From: Cacajao melanocephalus
Taxonomy: Eukaryota > Chordata > Mammalia > Primates > Pitheciidae
Assembly: GCA_963573385.1 (NCBI GenBank)
Contig: CAUYLG010076729.1
Span: forward strand, 39,146-103,145
Direction of reading: 5' to 3'
DNA length: 64,000 nucleotides
Part shown: piece by piece, positions 34,695-52,595 of the stretch
How the letters are laid out: each line of letters starts with the position of its first letter
Numbering within the stretch: the stretch's first letter is position 1
The notes under the pieces: model-generated
The model's input: only the letters and a program-made list of their open reading frames with translations
The model's database searches: none
Told to the model about the DNA's origin: nothing
Made by a program: the position numbers and the translations under genes

Positions 34695-36374
34695 TTTACC
34701 CTTAGAACTCTCTTGTTCCTTTAAGTCACTATAGACTACTTCCTATCAAATATCAAGTGCCAGGAGGAGAAAGGTACCCCATTAAATCACAAGTGGGTCT
34801 AAAACAATATGGAATGAGTTGGAGACACACTTTAAACCATGAGGTTTAAGAACAGGCATTTAGGTTCCCAGCCATAACACTTGCCTTAGGGAAGGCAAGA
34901 CAAGTTAGGGGATCCTTAAAGTGTCAGACTTAAGCAGAGCAGTGTAGGGGTCAGAAGAAAAGGATACTTAAACAACAATCACAACAAGAGGCTTTACTTC
35001 TATTTGTTCTGCCTCTGTCATGCACAGCCTTTACTCAACCACAAGGTGTGAATCATGATAAAAATAACATCCTGTTGACTTTTACAATATAAAACCTCAA
35101 AAGAATAACCTAACTTTCTTTTTCTAATACAATCGTATCTAGATATTTATGAAAATTATTCATAGAAATTGCCTTTTAAAAAATGTAATCGTTTATAAAG
35201 TCTTTTGAAATACATCTCTCTCAGGCACCTCTTATTAAATCTCTTTACTTCCTTAACTGACTTCAAGGCAATTTAAACACTAGAATATGTATTTGATGCT
35301 ATGAGCTGTGATGATAAAATATGAATATTTTATGGAAATCTGTCTGGTTTCCCACCAACTGCATGGAGTAGAGACTCTTTGGACGAATGATATTTTGAAT
35401 TAGCTGGTGAGGAAAGATTCTGAGGAGGAATTTTTTGTTTTTTCTATCAACAAGCTGCATCTAGATCTATGTGAGATGCAGCCAATTATGGAGAATTTTG
35501 GTTTTTAACCTTTTTAATATGGGTAAAATGATCCTCTTACTCCATCTGCTCCATTAGATTGTCTTATTCACCACATTCCAAACATATGTTTTTAATGAGA
35601 CTTCAGATATTCTATATGTTTTTCTATTGACTATCAGGCACTAAACTTTTTCAAATAAAAACTCCTCAGCTGTTTTTCCAGACATCTGAATGCATTAAGT
35701 TAGACGTTCTCTGAAGCTAGATAGCTTAAATGAAATGATGAGATACATATTGGTTTGGCTCAGAAGTGATTTGATCTAGTAATTTCTTCTCCAGTAGGGT
35801 ATTATGCCTGGCTCGTGACCTAAAAGAGACTTTGCAATTCTAAATCCAAATGGCTTTAAGTCTTTGCATATTCATGTATGTTTAACATGCATTATTATAG
35901 TAGCAAGTACTTTGAAATGAAATAAACATTTGAAAACTTGTAGACATACAAACTGTGAATAAAAATACAATCTTAACATAGATTAAACTGGGAAGAGGAA
36001 GATGAGTTAAAAGGATTAAATGATTAGAAATGAGTTTGGCAAAGTCAAAACCTTGTTCATCAGTTAAGTACAATACATTCTTAGAAACAACCTCTTAAAA
36101 AACAAATGGCTTAGAGTTATAAACATGTTAGAATAGCAGTTCAAGCTGTCAATGGAATATATCAGAGTGATAGGTTTCTTTTCTTTAGAATTTCTCGATA
36201 TATAAAAATGTCTTTAACCTCACATAATGAAATGAAGGCTAATGCTACAAAAGTAGACAGAACTTTCAGAAAGTCAACGGATAATCACCCTAAGACTGAT
36301 TTTCCTATAAAATTGTTATAAAGCTGAGATCTACTAGCAGAGGCTTTTATTCCATCTAAAAGTAAATAAAGCAG
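34695..36374. other. Long stretch without a recognised gene
   Basis: AT-rich sequence without a recognised repeat or coding signal. Confidence 0.4.
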
Positions 36375-36930
36375 TTTGCCGTATTACTGATGGAAGTATA
36401 AATTGGTGCAACCTTTTTGAAAGATAAAAGCCTTAAAAACGTGATAATATCTTGCCTCAGCAAGACTCCTAGGAATTTATCCATAGAAAATGATCACAGA
36501 TGACCAGAGATTAAGCAGCAAGAATATTATTTACATAGTTTTTTTAAAAAGTAAAAAACTGCAATAAAACCAAATGTTCAACAGTAAGATATTACTTAAA
36601 CTACAGTGCTTTCATCACATGGAGTTCTTCTGTATGGCTTTTGGAATAATATTGCAGAAGAATGTTCAATTACATGGGAAGATGTTAATTATATAGTTTA
36701 CATGAGAAGATATTTAAAAAACAGCATATACTACATGAACTTATATGGAAATCAGTATACACACAAATATATACATAAATATAAAACAAAGGTTGAAATA
36801 ATATATACAAAATGTTATGGTATCCTATGAAATTTTTATTTACTTTCTCTTTTATTTTCTACATTTTCTATAGTGAATATATATATGTTTCTCTAATTAA
36901 AATTAAAATTCTTACAAATATTTAAAGTCA
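36375..36930 (+). mobile_element. Old L1 3' end (L1M/HAL1-like)
   Basis: 'gatggaagtataaattggtgcaacc', 'gaatttatccatagaaaatgatcac', 'caaatgttcaacagtaag', 'ggaataatattgcagaag' and 'ttttctatagtgaatatat' follow the ORF2-end and 3' UTR order of old mammalian L1s. The tail is AT-rich. Confidence 0.75.
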
Positions 36931-37949
36931 GGAAAAAAGCTGGAAACTTGGAAGATATCTTGAAGATTGCACAATTTCCGAAATAAATATTTCAGGATGA
37001 ATTATGCTTTATTGATCCTTCCTTTCTCTAAAATGTAAACATTTTTGTACTTTCTGGTGAACCTTTCTAGAAGATAATTTGAAGATACAGCTCTCCTGGT
37101 ATGGATAATGTGATTTTCCAAAACCATGAGTCAAACATATTTGGCCATTCATAGCAAGCAGTTCATAAACTCAAACGACTTGAGCCTTTAAGTAAAGTAA
37201 GGTAAGTGAAGAAAGATGACAAAGGAATTATATTTCTTATATGTTTCAAGTATTAAGGCTTTTGAAAATTTTGCATAGAAAATAGAGCTTAAAATTAAGT
37301 GTTGACAAAATGTAAAACTACTTATGGGAATTCCCTTCCCCCAATTTAATGAATACTTATATGTGCCAGTGAAACAGATACATGCTACCTAGGGCTTTCA
37401 AAACATGGCCTATTATTAAGTTGGTCATTTCTTAAGGCAATTGTATTTCATTTTGATTTTTTTCCAATTATTCTCCAGGACAAACTTAGCATTGCCCTAG
37501 ATATCTTTTGTGGGCCATGCTGTGAAAATTATTTTACAAAAAAAGGAGTAGGAACAAAATTCTGTACCCTATTAAATATTTTAACCTCAGGTAATATTTC
37601 TGACTGTACAATCTAATTGAATCATAGCATCACTAATCAGGCATCCCAAAGATCCCCCAGATTTGTCTGAAATTATGAATTTCAATGAAACCTAACGATA
37701 GCTTCCTTAGAAGAAAAGAACCAACATCCTTGACTACCCAGTTACCTTTAATGGCAGTGCTACATGTAAGCATCTCATTATATACAATCCAGGGAGATGC
37801 TGCCCCTTAAGAATTCTGACACAAGTTCCATGGCCCCTGGTCTGTGTATTTATAGGGCAGCTATCTCATAACTAGCTATGTGGCTCTGCTTTCACTTCCT
37901 CCCTCCTGCCAGACTGTTTCAGTGAGGCTAACCCCTAGCCTAGAAACCC
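36931..37949. other. Single-copy sequence
   Basis: No feature is recognised up to the L1 target duplication at 37941-37949. Confidence 0.4.
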
Positions 37950-39527
37950 CTTTTTTTCCTTTAATTTTAATTTTTATTTTAAGTTCCAGGGTACATGCGC
38001 AGGATATGCTGGTTTGTTACATAGGTAAACGTGTGCCATGGTGGTTTGCTGCACCTATCAACACATCACCTAGGTATTAAGCCCAGCATGCATTAGGTAT
38101 TTTTCCTAATGCTCTCCCTCCCCCAACCACCGTCCCCAGCAGGCCCCAGTGTGTGTTGTTCTCCTTCCTGTGTCCATGTGTTTTCAATGTTCAGCTCCCA
38201 CTTATAAGTAAGGTGTTTGAGTTTCTGTTCCTGCATTAGTTTGCTGAGGATAATGGCTTCTAGCTCCATATGGCTACATAATATTTCACGGTATATATTT
38301 ACCATATTTTCTTTATCCAGTCTATCATTGATGGGCATTTGGGTTGATTCTCTGCCTTTGCTATTGTGAATAGTGCTGTAATTAATATACATATGCATGT
38401 ATCTTTGTAATATAATGATTTATAATCCTTTGGGTATATACGCAGTAATGGGATTGCTGGGTCAAATGGTATTTCTGGTTCTAGATCTTTGAGGAATCGC
38501 CACACCATCTTCCAAATGGTTGAACTAATTTACATTCCCACCAACAGTGTAGAAGCATTTCTGTTTCTCCACAACCTCACCAGCATCTGTTGTTTCTTGA
38601 CTTTTTAATAATCACTGTTCTGACTGGTGTGAGATGGTATCTCATCGTGGTTTTGATTAACATTTATCTAATGATCAGTAATGTTGAGCTTTTTTTCATG
38701 TTTGTTGGCTACATGAATGTCTTCTTTTGAGAAGTGTCCATTCATGTCCTTTGCTCACTTTTTAATGGGACAGATTGTTTTTTCTCGTAAATCTGTTTAA
38801 GTTTCTTGTATATTTTGAATATTAGATCTTTGTCAAATTGACAGATTGCGAAAATTTTCTCCCACTCTACAGGTTGCCTGTTCACTCTTATGATAGTTTC
38901 TTTGCTGTGTAGAAGCTTTTTAGTTTAATTAGATCCCATTTGTCAATTTTTGCTTTTGTTGCAATTGTTTTTGGCAATTTCATCATGAAATCTTTGCCTT
39001 TGCCTATGTCCTGAATGGTATTGCCTAGATTTTCTTCTAGGGTTTTTATAGTTTTGAGTTTTACATTTAAGTCTTTAATCTATGTTGAGTTAATTTTTGT
39101 ATAAGGTCTAAGGAAGGGATCCAGTTTCAATTTTCTGCACATGGCTAGTCAGTTCTCCCAGCACTATTTATTAAATAGGGAATCCTTTTCCCATTGCTTG
39201 TTTGTGTCAAGTTTGTCAAAGATCAGATGGTTGTAGAGGTGTGGTCTTATTCTTAAGCTTTCTATTCTGTTCCATTGGTCTATGTGTCTGTTTTTGTACC
39301 AGTACCATGCTGTTTTGGTTACTGTAGCTTTGTAATATAGTTTGAAGTCTGGTAGTCTAATGCTTCCAGCTTTGTTCTTTTTGATTGGGATTGTCTTGGC
39401 TATACAGGCTCTTTCTTTCATTCCATAGGAATTTTAAAATTGTTTCTTCTAATTCTGTAAAGAATGTCAATGGTAGTTTAATAGGAATAGCATTGAATCT
39501 ATAAATTACTTTAGGCAGTATGGCCAT
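37950..39527 (-). mobile_element. L1 (primate L1P type), antisense, 5'-truncated, about 1.6 kb
   Basis: The 3' end is at the left ('taattttaatttttattttaag', 'ttgttacataggtaaacgtgtgcc') and ORF2 continues to the right up to '...ggcagtatggccat'. A duplication TAGAAACCC flanks it (37941-37949 and 39528-39536). Minus-strand frames at 38093-38508 and 39164-39421 translate to ORF2 C-terminal parts but are broken by stops and frameshifts. It cannot move. Confidence 0.95.
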
Positions 39528-42097
<2,570 letters not shown>

Positions 42098-42525
42098 GTG
42101 AGCACCTACCTATGTTCCACACAGTCAACACGTGCTAAGCCATTTACTCTCGATAGTCAGAAGACCAGAGCAGTTAGAAATTACGTGCGTTTGAATCTCA
42201 GGTTTACTATTTTCCTGCTGGACGACTTCAGGCAACTCACGTAAGCACCCTGTACCTTAGTAAATCTAAAACTGAGGATTATAACAGGATCTTCCTCATA
42301 GATATATTGTAGAGACTACTGAGTTAATTCATAAAGTGCTTGAAACAGTGCCTGGCACATAGTAAGCACTAACATAAGCTAAGTTTACTATCTTGACAGC
42401 AATGAAGAAAACCAATACTCAAGGTTGAGCTAGATAGTCAATGTCACACACTGAGTAGATGACAAGGCTGAAATTTGAATTTACATTATCTTCAAAACCC
42501 AAGCTATTTCTGCTTCAGCCATGGG
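42098..42525. mobile_element. MIR inserted into a MIR of opposite orientation
   Basis: Antisense MIR starts at the left (42098-42160: 'gtgagcacctacctatgttccacac', 'gtgctaagccatttactctc'). Sense MIR then occupies 42161-42393 ('gtttgaatctcaggtttactattttcctgc', 'gaaacagtgcctggcacatagtaagcac'). The antisense copy resumes (42395-42525: 'gaagaaaaccaatactcaagg', 'caatgtcacacactgagtagatgac'). Confidence 0.75.
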
Positions 42526-42629
42526 CATGAACACTAAATAGAATTATAACAGCTTCTTTAAGTAATGGCTTTGAGAAAGTAGTTAAAAATGTCATATCTT
42601 TTGTTAAGGCCATGATGTCCACCCACCCT

Positions 42630-42790
42630 TGTGTGGTTTTTGGCAAGTTATGTAAACCACCTGAACCTCAGTATCCTTATCTTTAAGATGAGATAATAAT
42701 TGTCCCTACTTCATAGAAGTGTTAGGAGGTTAAAGGAGAGAGCACTCTCTGCTCTAGTCAGTACTGAATAAAGGTTAACTATTACTAATT
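42630..42790 (+). mobile_element. MIR SINE, sense
   Basis: 'tttggcaagttatgtaaaccacctgaacctcagtatccttatc' and 'cctacttcatagaagtgttaggaggttaaagg' are MIR core and 3' half in order. Confidence 0.82.
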
Positions 42791-44099
42791 CCTGTTCTAC
42801 TATACAGTGATGGGGACATCAGAGAGACCAACAGAAGGCTGCCTGGGTCACTCAGAACTTAGGTGTGTTTCCACAGAGAACCAAGAGAGTAGTCCTTCGT
42901 GTTTTCTGAGATCGTGGTTCCATGTAGGCAAAGATGCCAATGGTTGAGGCCAGCGAGATGATATGAAAAAGCAACTACAAGGATTAATTCAGTGGATGAA
43001 CAGTAGGTCAACAGAAGCCAGAAACCCATTCTCTCCTTCTCCATATGAGTTTTCTTACAGTCACTGGGTTAACTTCATCTTTATTTTTTTTAAATACTAC
43101 CTAACCTTGTGACTTTTTATCTTTACATAAATAGATTTTCCCTCTGATCAAAACTGCCCATTCAACAGCTCATAGTTTTACCTAAATTTTGGCCCTTGAA
43201 ATATATTCAACAAAGCTAAACCAAATTTTGCTAAAAAGTTCTAAACTTTTTAATTTAGAACTAAACAAACAAAAAAACTAAAAAGCTGATATTATTCACC
43301 TTCTTCAGTGTGATTTTTTTTTTTTTTTGGTAGAAAATTTGAATTGGTCACAATTGAAGCCCAGTACCAAGTTCTATAAGGAATGGCATGACCCATTTTC
43401 CTCCCTGAAATTATGAACACCACTGCATGCACTTTCTGACATGGAACTCCTATACATTTAGTTAGGAACTAATTCTACCTACAAATAATGTTTTCAGTGT
43501 TGTGTCTTCCCTGTAAAAATAAACACTTTTAAAGCATTTCAAAACTGGTCTAAGGAACAGAGAAATCATTTCAAAAATCTTCAAAAGCATATCAGACATT
43601 TCTCTGTATTTGTTTTTTAAGGGACTTGATGGATATCTGTCCATTTTGATGAGGTAATTCTTTCCTTTCATTAAGATTTCATGTCAAAAAATGTTTACCA
43701 AAGGAATATTTAGTTGAGGGCATGATTGCATTTATGAGAATACCTTGTTCAGAATGGGTGATCAGTAAATATTTGTGGGTGATTATAATCACAATTAATG
43801 TTAACCATGATCTTTTTGTAGCTCCCCTTTAGAATTATACTTCAAAAACACCCATTAAGCCACATGACAACCTAAAGGCCTATTAAACCAGCCAGCACAA
43901 GAAATAGTTCTTATTGATTTTAACAAAACCATAGATTAGGGGGAGAGAAAGATGATAGGGTGGAACTTTCCAGTGATCGTCCTTGCGCCAGAAGAAACAT
44001 CGATTTGGACATCTATCCACGCATGAAAATATGTTCACAAAAGCTAAGGAACCCAGGTATGAAGTCACAGTATCTGGTTGCAGCACAATAATAAGAAAA
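42791..44099. other. Single-copy sequence
   Basis: No recognised element. A 14-base T run lies near 43315-43328. Confidence 0.4.
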
Positions 44100-45276
44100 G
44101 ATATATTGACGATGATAGGAAGAGCAATTTTACATTACTCACATCACCCCTTCCCCAACACCAGGTTGCACAGCTCAACATGGAGAAAAACACTTACCTA
44201 TCTGAAGAAAAGAAAGGAAAGTGAGCATAAGACTTTCCCTTGGACCCCAACACTGGGCCTGCCACAGTGAAACCCAGCTGGACAGAACCCCCAGCCCTGT
44301 ATTTCAGGCTTACAGACTGAACCTCTAGACCCCCTCTGGCACCAGATGAGACCACACAGCTCCAGGCTTCAGACTTGCTTGGTGAACCCAGTCTCTACCA
44401 TTGAACCACCACTGGGCTTACATCAACAGCCCTGGGCTCTAGACAACTCTCAGCAGCAGGCAGGCCTGGCCTCAGTGGTCCCTGATTTCTAGTGTCTCCC
44501 AATTTCATGCCAGGTACCTCTGACCCATGTTTCTAGCTTGTCCTAGCACTGGGCCTACTGTAGTGGGCAAGCGATTCTAGAAGCACCAACTGCCAAAGGA
44601 TTCTGATCTACCCCAGCACGATGCCTACCACAGTGAGCCACAGGCTTATTGAACGAAGCACCATGCTAGCCACATCTGTCCTGGCCTTCTGAACTACCCC
44701 AGGATTGCAACTGCTGTGGCAGACCTGAGACTATGAGCAGCCATGTGCCAGCCACAGCTGCTCCAGGCTTCCAATGCACCTCAGTACTGTACCTGCCACA
44801 GGGCTTTTCCTAACAAAGCTAGTCTTCAAAGACTGGAATAAATGCCGAACTCCTAAATTGTGCAGACACAAGGATCAAGAACTACCAGGGAAATATCATG
44901 CCACCAAACAAACACAACTGTCTGAAAAAGATTCAAAATAATTGTTTAAAGAAAGCTCAACAGACTCCAAGAAAATATAAAGAAACAATTTATAAAATGA
45001 AGAAATAAATAAGTGACCAGAATGAGAAATTTAATACAGGATCTGAAAGAAATCAAACACAAATTTTGGAAGAAAACAATACAAAATGAAAAAATGCGAT
45101 ACAGGTCATTGACAGCAGAGATCATGTGGAAGAAAAAATCTGTGAAACTGGAAACATACAGTCAGAAATATATGAAAATATACAATCAGATGAGAAAAGA
45201 ATTATGAAAAGTAAAGAAGTTCTTGTAACCTTTCTAGTTTACAAGATGTATGGGACAGCATCAAAACAGCAAATGT

Positions 45277-45621
<345 letters not shown>

Positions 45622-45648
45622 TTAGAACATTTATTTTTTAAAAATAGT

Positions 45649-45962
45649 GGTCTGGTGTGGTGGCTTACGTCTGTAATCCCAGCACTTTCAGAGACTGAGG
45701 CGGGTAGTTCACAAGGTCAAGAGATTGAGACCATCCTGGCAACATAGTGAAACCCCGTTTCTACTAAAAATACAAAAATTAGCCGGGCGTGGTGGTGTGC
45801 GCAGGTAATTCCAGCTACTCAGGAGGCTGAGGCAGAAGAATTGCTTGAACCCAAGGAGACAGAGGTTGCAGTGAGCCAAGATCATGCACCACTGCACTCC
45901 CACTTGGGTGACAGAGCAAGACTCCATCTCAAAAAAAAAAAAAAAAAGAGAAAAAGAAAAAA
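45649..45962 (+). mobile_element. Second Alu SINE inside the L1M, sense
   Basis: Starts at GGTCTGGTGTGGTGGC and ends in an A-rich tail with G interruptions. The flanks 'aaaaatagt' and 'aaaaaagtt' may be its duplication. It lies 58 bp after the first Alu's duplication, in the same orientation. Confidence 0.95.
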
Positions 45963-47105
45963 GTTGCAGAAAACTTTCTTAATCTGGAGAATGATGTATC
46001 TAAGTATAAGGTCAAAAGTTTCCAATCAGATCTAATCCAAAAAAGACTTCCCTAAGACATATTACAATCAAACTCAAAAATCAAAGCCAAAGAGAAGATC
46101 CTCAAAGCAGTAAGAGAAATGAAGCAAATAACTTACAAAATATTCTAATACAGCTAGCAGAGGACTTTGTGGCAGAAATCTTACAGTACAGGAGAGTGGG
46201 ATGACATATTCAAATTGCTAAAGCAGAAAAAAAAGGAACCCAGCTAAGAACACTGTAGCCAGCAAAGCTGTCCTTCAGAAATGAAGGAGAAATAAAGACA
46301 TTTTCAGAGAAATAAAAGTTGAGAGAGTTAATTACCACCAAGTTCATTACAAAAAATGTGAAGAAGAGTTTTTTAAGCTGAAAGCAAGAACACCAGTGAG
46401 TATCACAAAGACATCTGAAAGTATAATATCAACTGGTAAAAATAAGTACACAGTTAAATTCAGAATACTCTAATACTGTAATGGTATTTGTAAATTACTT
46501 ATGTCTTTTGTATGAGGGTTAAAAGACAAAACTAAAAAAATATAGCTACAATAATTTTTTAAGAGATATGCAATATAAAAAGATGGAAATGGTTACATCA
46601 AAACTTCAAAAGGAAAGTCAGGAGTGGAGGAAAAGTGTACAGATTTGTTTTTTTCAACATAGAAGTTATCAGCTTAAGATAAACTTTTATAACTATAAGA
46701 TGTTTTTTATAAGCCTTATGGTAACCAAAAAGCAAAAACCTATAGTAGATACAGAAAAAGAAAAAAAAACCCAAGAAACAAGAAATCAAAACATTACTAG
46801 AAAAATTAGCCACAAAGGAAGACAGAAAAAGAGGAAGATGGGAACAAAGGATCTACAGAACAACTAGAAAACAATTAATTAAATGCTGGTTGTAAGGTCT
46901 TATTTATCAATACTTACCTTGATGTAAATGAATTTTCCAAATAAAAGAAACAAAGTAGCTAAAGGAATAAAAAAAGAATACCCAACTATAGCAATGGGAT
47001 TTAACAGCAGCAAATATATATGTACACAACAGAGCACCTAAATATTTAGAGCAAAAATATAACTGGACCCAAAGGAGATAAAGTATAATAAAATAATAGT
47101 AGGCA

Positions 47106-47440
47106 AGGGGCTTGGGAGAGGTGGGGTTGATTAACGAGTACAAAAAATAGAAAGAATGAATATGATCTACTATTTGATGGCACAACAGGGTGACTATAAT
47201 CAATAACAACTTACTTGTACATTATAAAATATCTTAAAAGTATAATTGGATTGTTTGTAACTCAAAGGATACATGCTTGAGGGAATGGATATCCTATTCT
47301 CCATGATGTGCTTATTTCACATTGCATGCTTGTATCAAAACATCTCATCTACCCCATCAATATGCATGCCTGTATCAAAACATCTCATCTACCCCATCAG
47401 TATATATACTTACAATGTAGCCACAAAAACTAAACAAAAG
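47106..47440 (+). mobile_element. Younger L1 3' end inserted in the L1M ORF2
   Basis: 'cttgggagaggtggggttgattaacgagtac', 'gcacaacagggtgactataatcaataac', 'gtataattggattgtttgtaac' and a final 'ccacaaaaactaaacaaaag' form an L1 3' UTR of L1MA/L1PB type. Host ORF2 text 'aataatagtagg' stops before it and 'ggggactctaccacc' resumes after. It contains a 40-bp tandem duplication (47323-47402). Confidence 0.8.
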
Positions 47441-50330
47441 AATTGGGGACTCTACCACCTCATTTTAAGCAACAGACAAATCATCCAAACAGAACATTGA
47501 TAAAGGGAACATGTTACACAACACTTTAAATAAATGGATCTAATAGATCCATCCAACAGATGCAAAATACAATTTTTTTTCAATGGTACATGAAGCATTC
47601 TCCAGGATAGATCATATATTAGGGCACAAAGCAAGTCTTAACACATTTAAGAAGACTGAAATCATATCAGGTATCCTTTCTGACCACAATGGTATAAAAC
47701 TAGAAATCAATAACAGAAGGGACTTCAAAAAAGTCACAAATACAGGAAAATTAAACAACATACTCCTGAACAATCAGTGGATCAAGGAAGAAATTAAAAG
47801 GGAAATTAAAAAATTTCCTAAGACAAACATAATGGAAACACGCCATACTAAAACCCATGCAATACACCAAAAATTGTAGCAATAAATGCCTGTCTCAGAA
47901 AAAAAGAAAAATTTCAAATAACCTTATGGTGTACCTCAAGAAACTAGAAAAGCAATAGACTAAGTGCAAAGTTAGTAGAAGGAAGAAAATAAGGGTCAGA
48001 GTAGAAATAAATGAAATAAGAACTAGAGCAATAGAAAAGATAACAAAATTAGGAGTTTGTTTTTTAAAAAGATAAACAAAATGAACAAAACTTTACCTAG
48101 ACTAACAAAAATAGAGAGGGACTCAAATAATTGAAATAAAAAATGAAAAAGGGACATTACAACTGATAAAACAGAAATACTGGAAATTATACAAGACAGT
48201 TATGAACAATTATGTGCCAACAAATTGGATAACTTAGAAGAAATGGATAAATTTATTGACACATACAATCTACCAAGACAGAATTATGAAGAAATTGAAA
48301 ACTATAACAGACCAATAATGAGTAAGGAGATTTAAAAGAAAAATCTATGACCTGATGGCTTTACTGCTGAATTCTATCAAACTTTCAACAAATTAATTAA
48401 GCATAGAGGGAATGTACCTCAGCAATATAAAGACCCTATATGTCAAACCCACAGCTAATATCATACTCAACAGATAAAATTTAAAGCTTTTCCTTTAATA
48501 TCTGCAACAAAAGAAGGGAGCCCAGTTACACTACTTCTATTCCATATGGTACTGAGGTCCCAGGTAGAGCAATAAGTAAAGAGGAAGAAATAAAAGGCTC
48601 CAAATTGGAAAGGAGGAAGTTAAATTGTTCCTGTTGGCAGATGGCATGATCTTATATATACAAAGCCCAAAAGACTCAACCAAAAAACTTTTAGGATTAA
48701 TAAACAAATTCAGTAAATGGCAGGATACAAAATCAACATACAAAAACTCTAGCATTTCATATGCTAACAACAAACAATATGGAAAAAATGAAGAACTTGA
48801 TACCATTTATAATAGTTACAAAAAATACCTCAGAATAAATTTAACCAAGGAAGTGAAACGTATTTTCAATGAAGACTAGACACTAACGAAAGAAATTTAA
48901 AAAGACACAACTAAATGGAAAGATACCTCAGGTTCATGAATTGGAAGAATTAATATTGTTTACACATTCACACTACCCAAAGTGATCTACAGATTTGATG
49001 CAGCCTCTATGAAAATACCAGTGACATTCTGCACAGAAATAGAAAACGATCTTAAAATTAATATGAAACCATAAAAGACCCCAATGAGCCAAAACAATCT
49101 TGAGCATAAAGAACAAAGCTGGAGGCACCTGACTTCAAAATGTATCACAAAATTATTATAACTAAATTATAATAATATTGGCAGGAAAACAGACACATTT
49201 ACAGCCAATTGATTTATGACAAAGGCACCAAGAGTATTTAAGGGGAAAAGGACAGTCTCTTCAATAAATGATGAAGGGGAAACAGGATATTCACATGTAG
49301 AAGAATGAAATTAGATCCTTATCTTACATCATATACAAAAATAAACTAAAAATGGTTTAATGACTTAAATGTAAAGCCTGAAACTATAAAACTACTACAA
49401 TAAAACCTAGGGAAAAGGTTCCATGACATTGGCCTGGGCAATGATTTTTTGGACATAACACCAGAGACAATGGCATCAAATTAAAAAAGACAAATGAGAT
49501 TACATCAAAATAAAAAGCTTCTACACAGCAAAGAAATATCAACAGTATGAAGAAACAATGTACAGAATGGGAGAAAATATTTGCAAACTATACATCTGAT
49601 AAGAGGTAAATACCTAAACTATGCAAAAAACTAAAAAAATAATTTAATAGTAAGAATACAAGCAACCCCATTAAAAATGGGTGAAGCGTGTTCCCCAAAA
49701 ACGTTTTGAAATAAAAAACTAAAAGTTAAAAAATAAAGTATACCTAATATCCCCCCAAAATGGGCAAAGGCCCTGAATAGACATTTCTCAAAATAAAACA
49801 TACAAAATGGCCAACAGGTATATTAAAAACTGCTCAACATCACTAATCATCAGAGAAATACCAATGAAAATTCCAATGAGATATCACTTCACACTTGTTA
49901 GAATGGCTATGGTCAAAAACACAAAAGATAACAAGTATTGGCAAAGACGTGGAGAAAAGAAAATCCTGGTGTACTCTTGGTGTGAATGTAAATTAATACA
50001 GCTCTTATGAAAAATAGTATAAAGTTTCCTCAAAAATTTAAAAATAGAACTACCATATAATCCATCAGTGGCAATGTATATATACTCATATACCAATATA
50101 CACCAACACTAGGTATATATCCAAGGGAAATAAAAATAGTATCTTGAAGAGATATTTGCCCTTCCATGTTCATTGAAGCACTGTTCGCAATAGCCAAGCT
50201 ATGGGATCAACCTAAATATTCGTCAATGGATGAATAGATAAAGAAAATTTCACAAATACACACAATGGAATACTATTCAACCTTCTAAAAAGGAAAGAAA
50301 TCTTGTCACTTGAGAGAACACGGATGAACC
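47441..50330 (+). pseudogene. L1 ORF2 remnant (endonuclease/reverse transcriptase)
   Basis: An endonuclease-domain stretch ('ctccaggatagatcatatattagggcac', 'tgaccacaatgg') is followed by RT-domain text. The RT catalytic box region at about 48628-48650 reads L-A-D-G where active copies have F-A-D-D. Part of the RT before 48420 is deleted, and many stops are present. Later text ('aaaaagcttctacacagcaaag', 'gaatggctatggtcaaaaac') is the C-terminal half. No function is expected. Confidence 0.75.
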
Positions 50331-50734
50331 TAGAAGACAACACGTTAAGTGAAATAAGGCAGACACAGAAAGAAATTTATTGCATGATCTCATTCATATG
50401 TGGAATCTAAAAAATTATCTCATAAAAGTAAAGAGAGAATGGTGGCTACTGGGGCTGGAGTGGGGAGGGATTTTGGGAGGGGTTGAGAAGATATTGGTCA
50501 AAGGATATAAAATTTCGGTAATATAGGAGGAATAAGGTCAAGAGATCTATTGCACAACATCATGATTATAGTTAATAATATCCTGCGTTTTTGAAAAATG
50601 CTAAGAGAATGGATGTAAAGTGCTCTCACCACAAAAATGGTAACTACATGTGGTAATACATATGGTAATTAGCTAGATTTAGTCATTCCACAATGTATAT
50701 ATACTTCAAACTATCATTTCGTGCATGGTAAATA

Positions 50735-51072
50735 CAGTCATGTGCCACATAATGATATTTCAGTCAGTGATGAATCATATGTATGATGATCTCATTAGAT
50801 TGCAATACTGTGTTTCTACTGTGTCTTTCTATGTTTAGATATATTTACATACTCAGATGCTTATCATTGTGTTACAATGGCCTAAAATATTCAGTAGAGT
50901 AACACACTGTACAGGTTTGTAGCCTGGAAGCAATAGGCTGTACTGCATACCTTAGGGGTATAGTAGGCTATAGCACTAGGCTTTCGTAAGTATACTCTAT
51001 GATGTTTGCACAATGAAATTACCTAACGATGCATTTCCCTAAACATATCCCTGACCTTAAGTGACACGTTTG
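50735..51072 (+). mobile_element. Tigger-group MITE in the L1M 3' UTR
   Basis: A 338-bp element begins CAGTCATGTGCCACATAATG and ends with the diverged inverted repeat '...taagtgacacgtttg'. TA lies on both sides (50733-50734 and 51073-51074). 'gtacaggtttgtagcctggaagcaataggctg' and 'agtaggctatagcactagg' are typical of this Tc1/mariner (Tigger) MITE group; subfamily not assigned. The L1 3' end resumes after it. Confidence 0.85.
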
Positions 51073-51108
51073 TACATACAATCTTACCTGTTAATTCTTT
51101 AAATTTAA

Positions 51109-52595
<1,487 letters not shown>

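Noticed and set aside
38093..38508. Minus-strand frames of 101 and 69 codons
   Set aside because: They are fragments of L1 ORF2 in the truncated antisense L1 and are broken by stops and frameshifts.
47323..47402. Short repeats considered as a CRISPR-like array
   Set aside because: There are only two adjacent units with no spacers, inside an L1 3' UTR. CRISPR arrays do not occur in primate nuclear DNA.
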